In this document: one piece after another, positions 59,566 to 64,000 of the stretch
Position numbering within the stretch: the stretch's first letter is position 1
How the letters are laid out: every line of letters begins with the position of its first letter
Origin: Magnolia sinica
Lineage: Eukaryota > Streptophyta > Magnoliopsida > Magnoliales > Magnoliaceae
Reading direction: 5' to 3'
Length of the DNA: 64,000 bases
Assembly (NCBI RefSeq): GCF_029962835.1
Contig: NC_080577.1
Location: 7,602,501 to 7,666,500, forward strand
Notes under the pieces: model-generated
What the model was told of the DNA's origin: nothing
The model's input: only the letters and a program-made list of their open reading frames with translations
The model's database searches: none
Program-made: the position numbers and the translations under genes

Positions 59566-62500
59566 CGAAGGAAAATGAAATGTCCATTTACGGCCACCAG
59601 TACCATAACTGAACTGCACTTCTTCTCGCGAACGTGGAGTGTGTGTACTGACATGGGTGCTTACTGACAAGCTAACCGAAAAAAATAAACCTACACTTCT
59701 TTTACCGAATGAGTGGTATGTGCAGAGAATCTCAGCCGTGCAAAGGGATTGTCTCATTTGTTTACGGTCATAGTATTAGCTGAAGTAAAAATGAGCTAGG
59801 TGAAAGTTTTAAGTGAGCTACACAGTTAAAATGAGTGAGTGCTCTACAATCCATCATAAGTGGTTCACTTGAGATTTGGATCTATTTCGTTTTCGTAACC
59901 ATGACCTAAAATGAGCTGAAAATACTGATGGGACGGTGTGGATATACAACACATAAAATTAAGGTGGGCCTGATGGCTTGGGCGACGCCACTAAGGCATT
60001 CTGAACAGGGATTATGTTTAGCCGATTCCAAGACAAGTGGCACACCTAATGAGGAAGTGATTGCTGCTGACCGAACCACCAGGGATATCTGAGGTGACCT
60101 GTGTGAGAGGATTTGATTGGCTTGCCATGGGAGATGAGCTCATGCAATGAATGAAATGAAGTTGTATGGTAGATTACTGGGTATCATCTCTCACACCATC
60201 ATATAACCCAATTAAATTCAGGCTACTTAGACGTTCACCAGGTGAGACCCCATATCACATTAATGTATGTGACTTAAATCTAGACCGTCTAATCATTTTC
60301 AAAGCTCATTTTAGGGCAGGATCCGAAAAATGAATCATACCCAAATCTTAAGTGGACCACACCACAGAAAACAGTTAAGATTGAATCTCCACCATTATAA
60401 AATTCATGGAGTCCAGAAGAATATTTATTTTCCATCCAACTTGTTGATAAGGTCACGAAGACCTATATGAAGAGACCACACAAATATCATCTTGATCCAA
60501 ATCTTTGATGGTCCATAAGTTCTTAATTGTCAATTTCAATTGTTTCCTATACCATTATCCATACGAGATTTGGATCCGTTTCATTTTTCTTAGATCACGC
60601 TCTAAAATTAGTTTCTAAAACGGATGAACAGCATGAATGTAATCACATGCATCAAAGTGGGCCCCACAGTCAGGGCCCCACGCACCTTGGTGGGTCCCGG
60701 GCCTCACCTAATCCTCCCCACCACAGATTTCCTACAACCCCATTAGAGGATTTTATTCTAGACAGTTAGGTGGACACGCTATAATATTAGGAGAAATTTA
60801 CCCAGCCTATTTATTTTACTAAAAAAATAGCTAGATCCAATATTCAAGTGGGCCACACAATAGGAAAAATTAGGTAGATAAATGTGAACCGTTGAAACTT
60901 TTGGAAAGTGCACAATGATATTTATATCTTAACATGAGCCATCAAAATGGATTAACATGTTTAATTTCTTACAAACATCACGGTGGACCCACCTAGCTTC
61001 CCATCGCAGAAACTTTCTGCAGTCCGGCACGCAGGCAATACGTGTCGATATATCCTGGTGACCAAATCACCAGGCAATCTGCTTCCACCCGATGAACGGG
61101 GTAGATCTCATCCACGTGAAGCCATTCCCTCCACGTCAGCAAATGTAACCCCCCCTTATCCGTAAGAGAGTCACGCAACAGTTTTCATTCATTAAAAATA
61201 ACGGCTTACATTGCTGCTGCTGGTGGATGGAGTGAGCCCCACTTGCCAGCCAAACACACAAAGAAATGGAAGTCACTAAATGCACAGCACGTGCCACGTG
61301 TGACACGTCAGGTTGGAATATTGTCTGCATCGATATCACAATCCAGGTCCATTTCAACGGTCTGGATTTATAGCGACAGCAGAGGAATTTTAATAGCAGT
61401 GTATTTCAATTTGCATATCAAATGAAAAGAATCGGGTAGCGTACCTCGCGTCGTTACCTGGCTCAGACCTCGCAAAGGTGCTACTGCTGACTGAGAGCCA
61501 TCTGGGTGGAACTTTCATTAGATCCAATCCGTTCATCAGGTACGGTGCCTCGTCTTCACCCGCAACCCAAAAATCATGGTGATAATAAATTCAGGTAGTT
61601 TGCACCGTAGGTAACAGTTGGGATGGGACGTTCACCGTTATCTGTTGCAAGGTTCACCGTGATATTTAAATATCATCTAGTCCATTCATCTTATGTGCCT
61701 CGTTATGATAAAAATACTACCTAAAAATTACAGTATTCCAAGACTCATGCCAATTGTAGCACTAGAATTCAGAGACTTTTGTTTAATCTTAAACTATTTC
61801 AGTGCTGAATCGGTCTCTTTTTTGGAAAAAGGCCAAAAAAAGTGGTGATTTACCTGATGGACGGTGTGGATTTTATGTACGTTGAATCATTCCTACAAGA
61901 TTAGAGAAGGTTGCCCCGTAGGTACCTACGACGTGCGCAGGAGTTTTCCGAAAGAAAAGACAATTGGTGTGTACCTTACATTTCGCGTATGTGGATGCGT
62001 TTTGTGTGAGTGTAGTAAAAGCTATGGACCCTTTGCCAACCTTTAATTGATGACTAGATTCATGGACATGGAAAGAGAGAATCCAACGGCTGACAGGAAT
62101 TTGAAAGTGCGAGTCTACGTGTCGCATGGTTTTCCATAAAATAACATTTTCTCGCGAGAAAAAGAGAAGAAGAAAATTTGCTAGGACGATATACTCGGAA
62201 GGAGAATCGGAATCCCAAGGTTGTCAATGGGCCCGTCTCGGGCCTTCAATCAGAAACTTGAATAAGGCCGGCCCGCATACCCGGTCCGTTAACAGCCCTA
62301 CCCGTAAGGAAGTTATTTGATACTCTGGCTGCGCATGACGCTTGATACGCTGGCACTTAGATTTGGTACATATGGGATATATTAACTCGAGCTAAGCCGA
62401 CTAAACTATGGAACTCCCTCTTCTTAAGTAGGATTCCAAGAATCAGGTTGGTTGAAGAATTCTCACCTCTGATTCATGGACACTTGTTTGTTGAAGGAAG

Positions 62501-63174
62501 ACCGTTGGATACATTTCATTTTTGACCGTCCAATAAATGTCCATCTGTAGATGAGGAAAGAAACATAATTGTGTCTAATGGTATATCTAAACTGGCACAA
62601 ATAATCTATACCATACATTTGAATTAATTTTATGGAACGTATACAAAACATCACGGTCAGCAGTGGCACACGTGTGCAAGATCCAAGCCGTGTACCAGGT
62701 GATTCTCTATGTGAGCATGCGGTGTCCCAACAGCGGGACGATCGTGACCACAGACGAGATGGGCCCCACGGTAGCTAAACCAACCAAGAAATCTCTCAGA
62801 TTGGAGGACCGTAACCCTCTCATCACCTGTTTTAGGAAAAGCCTGCAAGAAACTATTAGCCCACGATCACGTTTGGGTGACATCCATTCCGTTCTTCTAT
62901 TGGGCCATCTCATCTTCTCACATACATCCGGAAATCAGGTGAGCCATACCACTGGAACACGGTTAACTGGTTCGCACGGTGTAGCTTACCTGAGTATTAG
63001 ATCAAAATTATTTTTTGTCCGTCTCTTCATTCCATGGGTCCCACCTGTTAAACGGGTTAGATGGCATATAAACAGCACAGTGGGCCCACGAAAGTTTCTA
63101 CCGTAGGCATACCATCCCCACTGTTCATTGAGGTGTGGCTCACCTGTCTTTGGATCAGCTTGATTCTGGGACTG
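59566..63174. other. Intergenic, no gene seen; pieces of palindromic repeats
   Basis: 60235-60735 is a diverged palindromic repeat ('gtgagaccccatatcacatt' to 'caaagtgggccccacagtca', ending 'gggcctcacctaatcc' like the ends of the 14566 element). A small inverted pair 'ttgtcaatgggcccg' / 'ccggtccgttaacag' lies at 62218-62296. Open frames up to 147 codons (62663) show no motif and overlap repeat text. Confidence 0.5.
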
Positions 63175-63627
63175 GGAAACAGATTGGCTACTGGTCGGTT
63201 CTCTGTGGGCCCCACCATGATGTATATGTTTCATCCATGCCGTCCATCTGTTTTTATAGATAATTTTAGGGTAGGAGACAAAAAATGAGGTATATCCCAA
63301 TCTCAAGTGGACCACATTACAGGAAACAGTGTTGAATGAACGTCGACCACTAAAAACTTTTGGGGGCCATAAAAGTTTTGGATCAAGATGATCTTTGTTT
63401 TTCCCCCTTCATCCAGGTTTGTATGACCTAATCAACAAATTGGATGTGAAATAAACAGTACAGTGGTCCTTATGACGATTTTAATGGTGGATATCCAATC
63501 ACTATTGTTTTCCTTTGGTGCGGTCCAAATGAGATTTATATCCCTCTCATTTTTGGGATCAAGCAATAAAATGATCTGTCAAAATGTATGACCGGCATGG
63601 ATAAAATACATACATTATGGTGGCGGG
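63175..63627. mobile_element. GGAAACGG-family MITE, right end lost
   Basis: Starts 'ggaaacagattggctactgg' with an internal deletion of the 'cccctgacaccagcc' part. Collinear through 'ggaaacagtgttgaatgaac' and 'aaataaacagtacagtgg', then ends at 'catacattatggtggcgggg' without the terminal 'ggagtagcc'. Confidence 0.75.
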
Positions 63628-64000
63628 GTGGATGTCACGAAAACATTAAAATGGGCTAAGGAACTCCGACGTTACATGCTCTTCATGTAATAGGACATAA
63701 GACTTCTGTGGCCCTATGTGCATCATTTCCGGGATCATGCCATAAAATTAGTTGGAAAAAAGGATGGACGGCCTAGATGCACAACGCGTATATCGAGGTG
63801 GGCCTCACGGTCAGGGTACCACGCACATCGCTGGTTCCGGGTCTGTGCCAACTGGCGCCCATCCGCGTCCATCTTATTCACCATCCCTGTCGACTGTTGT
63901 ACGATGAGAACCGTTCACGTACGACTTTATATGATATCGTTTTAATTCTACTAATGGATCAGGTAAGTTGAAAATCCGATACGTGAAAACGGTAGGAAAC
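63628..64000. other. Window end, no gene seen
   Basis: A further palindromic repeat piece (63715-63850, 'gatggacggcctagatgcac', 'ggtgggcctcacggtcaggg') and unassigned sequence. Confidence 0.5.

Noticed and set aside
62213-62302. An about 90-bp miniature hAT with ends like CAAGGTTGTCAATGGGCC
   Set aside because: The inverted ends are suggestive, but the flanking 8 bases do not match, so it is left as an unassigned repeat.
62663-63106. 147-codon plus-strand frame
   Set aside because: Overlaps repeat-derived text, has no recognisable domain, and a similar-length frame exists on the opposite strand.

Overview
The window is nuclear DNA of a flowering plant: spliced genes with plant-type introns, a class III peroxidase, plant-type hAT, PIF/Harbinger, MULE, RTE, L1 and SINE elements, and a nuclear-type tRNA-Glu. 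Dozens of dispersed, partly palindromic repeats carry a 'GGGCCCACCATGATGTATG'-type core. From memory that core is common in magnoliid trees (Laurales/Magnoliales), so a magnoliid is my best guess, but this is inference. There is no bacterial-style gene organisation and no CRISPR array.

Two host protein genes look complete, both on the minus strand. (1) A D-aminoacyl-tRNA deacylase gene (DTD) can be assembled from seven small exons between 34197 and 16344. All splice sites are canonical and the frame is continuous for 155 codons. Two exons are only 31 and 26 nt, and intron 2 is 12.5 kb. (2) A three-exon class III secretory peroxidase (340 aa) runs from 51805 to 45980 and has a 4.4 kb second intron. 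The only other host gene supported is a tRNA-Glu(TTC) at 13838-13910, with two decayed relatives near 38.4-38.7 kb.

Layout. 1-5.0 kb: a 3.1 kb solo LTR with 5-bp target duplications, then an LTR-like remnant. 5.0-6.9 kb: a decayed PIF/Harbinger element with a Myb-like ORF and a transposase. 9.4-13 kb: a Ty3/Gypsy integrase fossil and its surroundings. 13.5-15.1 kb: tRNA-Glu and a MULE-type MITE. 16.3-34.2 kb: the DTD gene, whose introns hold a Harbinger-type MITE, RTE and L1 fragments, an organelle-type tRNA-Met fragment and a 7.67 kb hAT transposon (24740-32410). The hAT has matching termini, an exact 8-bp target duplication and a nearly intact four-exon transposase gene on the same strand as DTD. 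34.9-38.2 kb: a short non-autonomous hAT carrying a SINE, an LTR remnant and a truncated MITE. 38.75-44.5 kb: a 5.76 kb MULE-like foldback element with an exact 9-bp target duplication, about 1 kb inverted arms and a 3.7 kb core of 21-bp repeats that reverses orientation three times. 45.9-51.8 kb: the peroxidase gene. 52-64 kb: MITEs and a 2.8 kb non-autonomous hAT.

The story of the window is layered transposition. Several insertions can be read precisely because target duplications survive, and uninterrupted relatives of two target sites (for the big hAT and for the MULE foldback) lie in the same window. DTD and the peroxidase act in separate processes (translation quality control and apoplastic oxidation). 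What they share here is intron growth by transposons.
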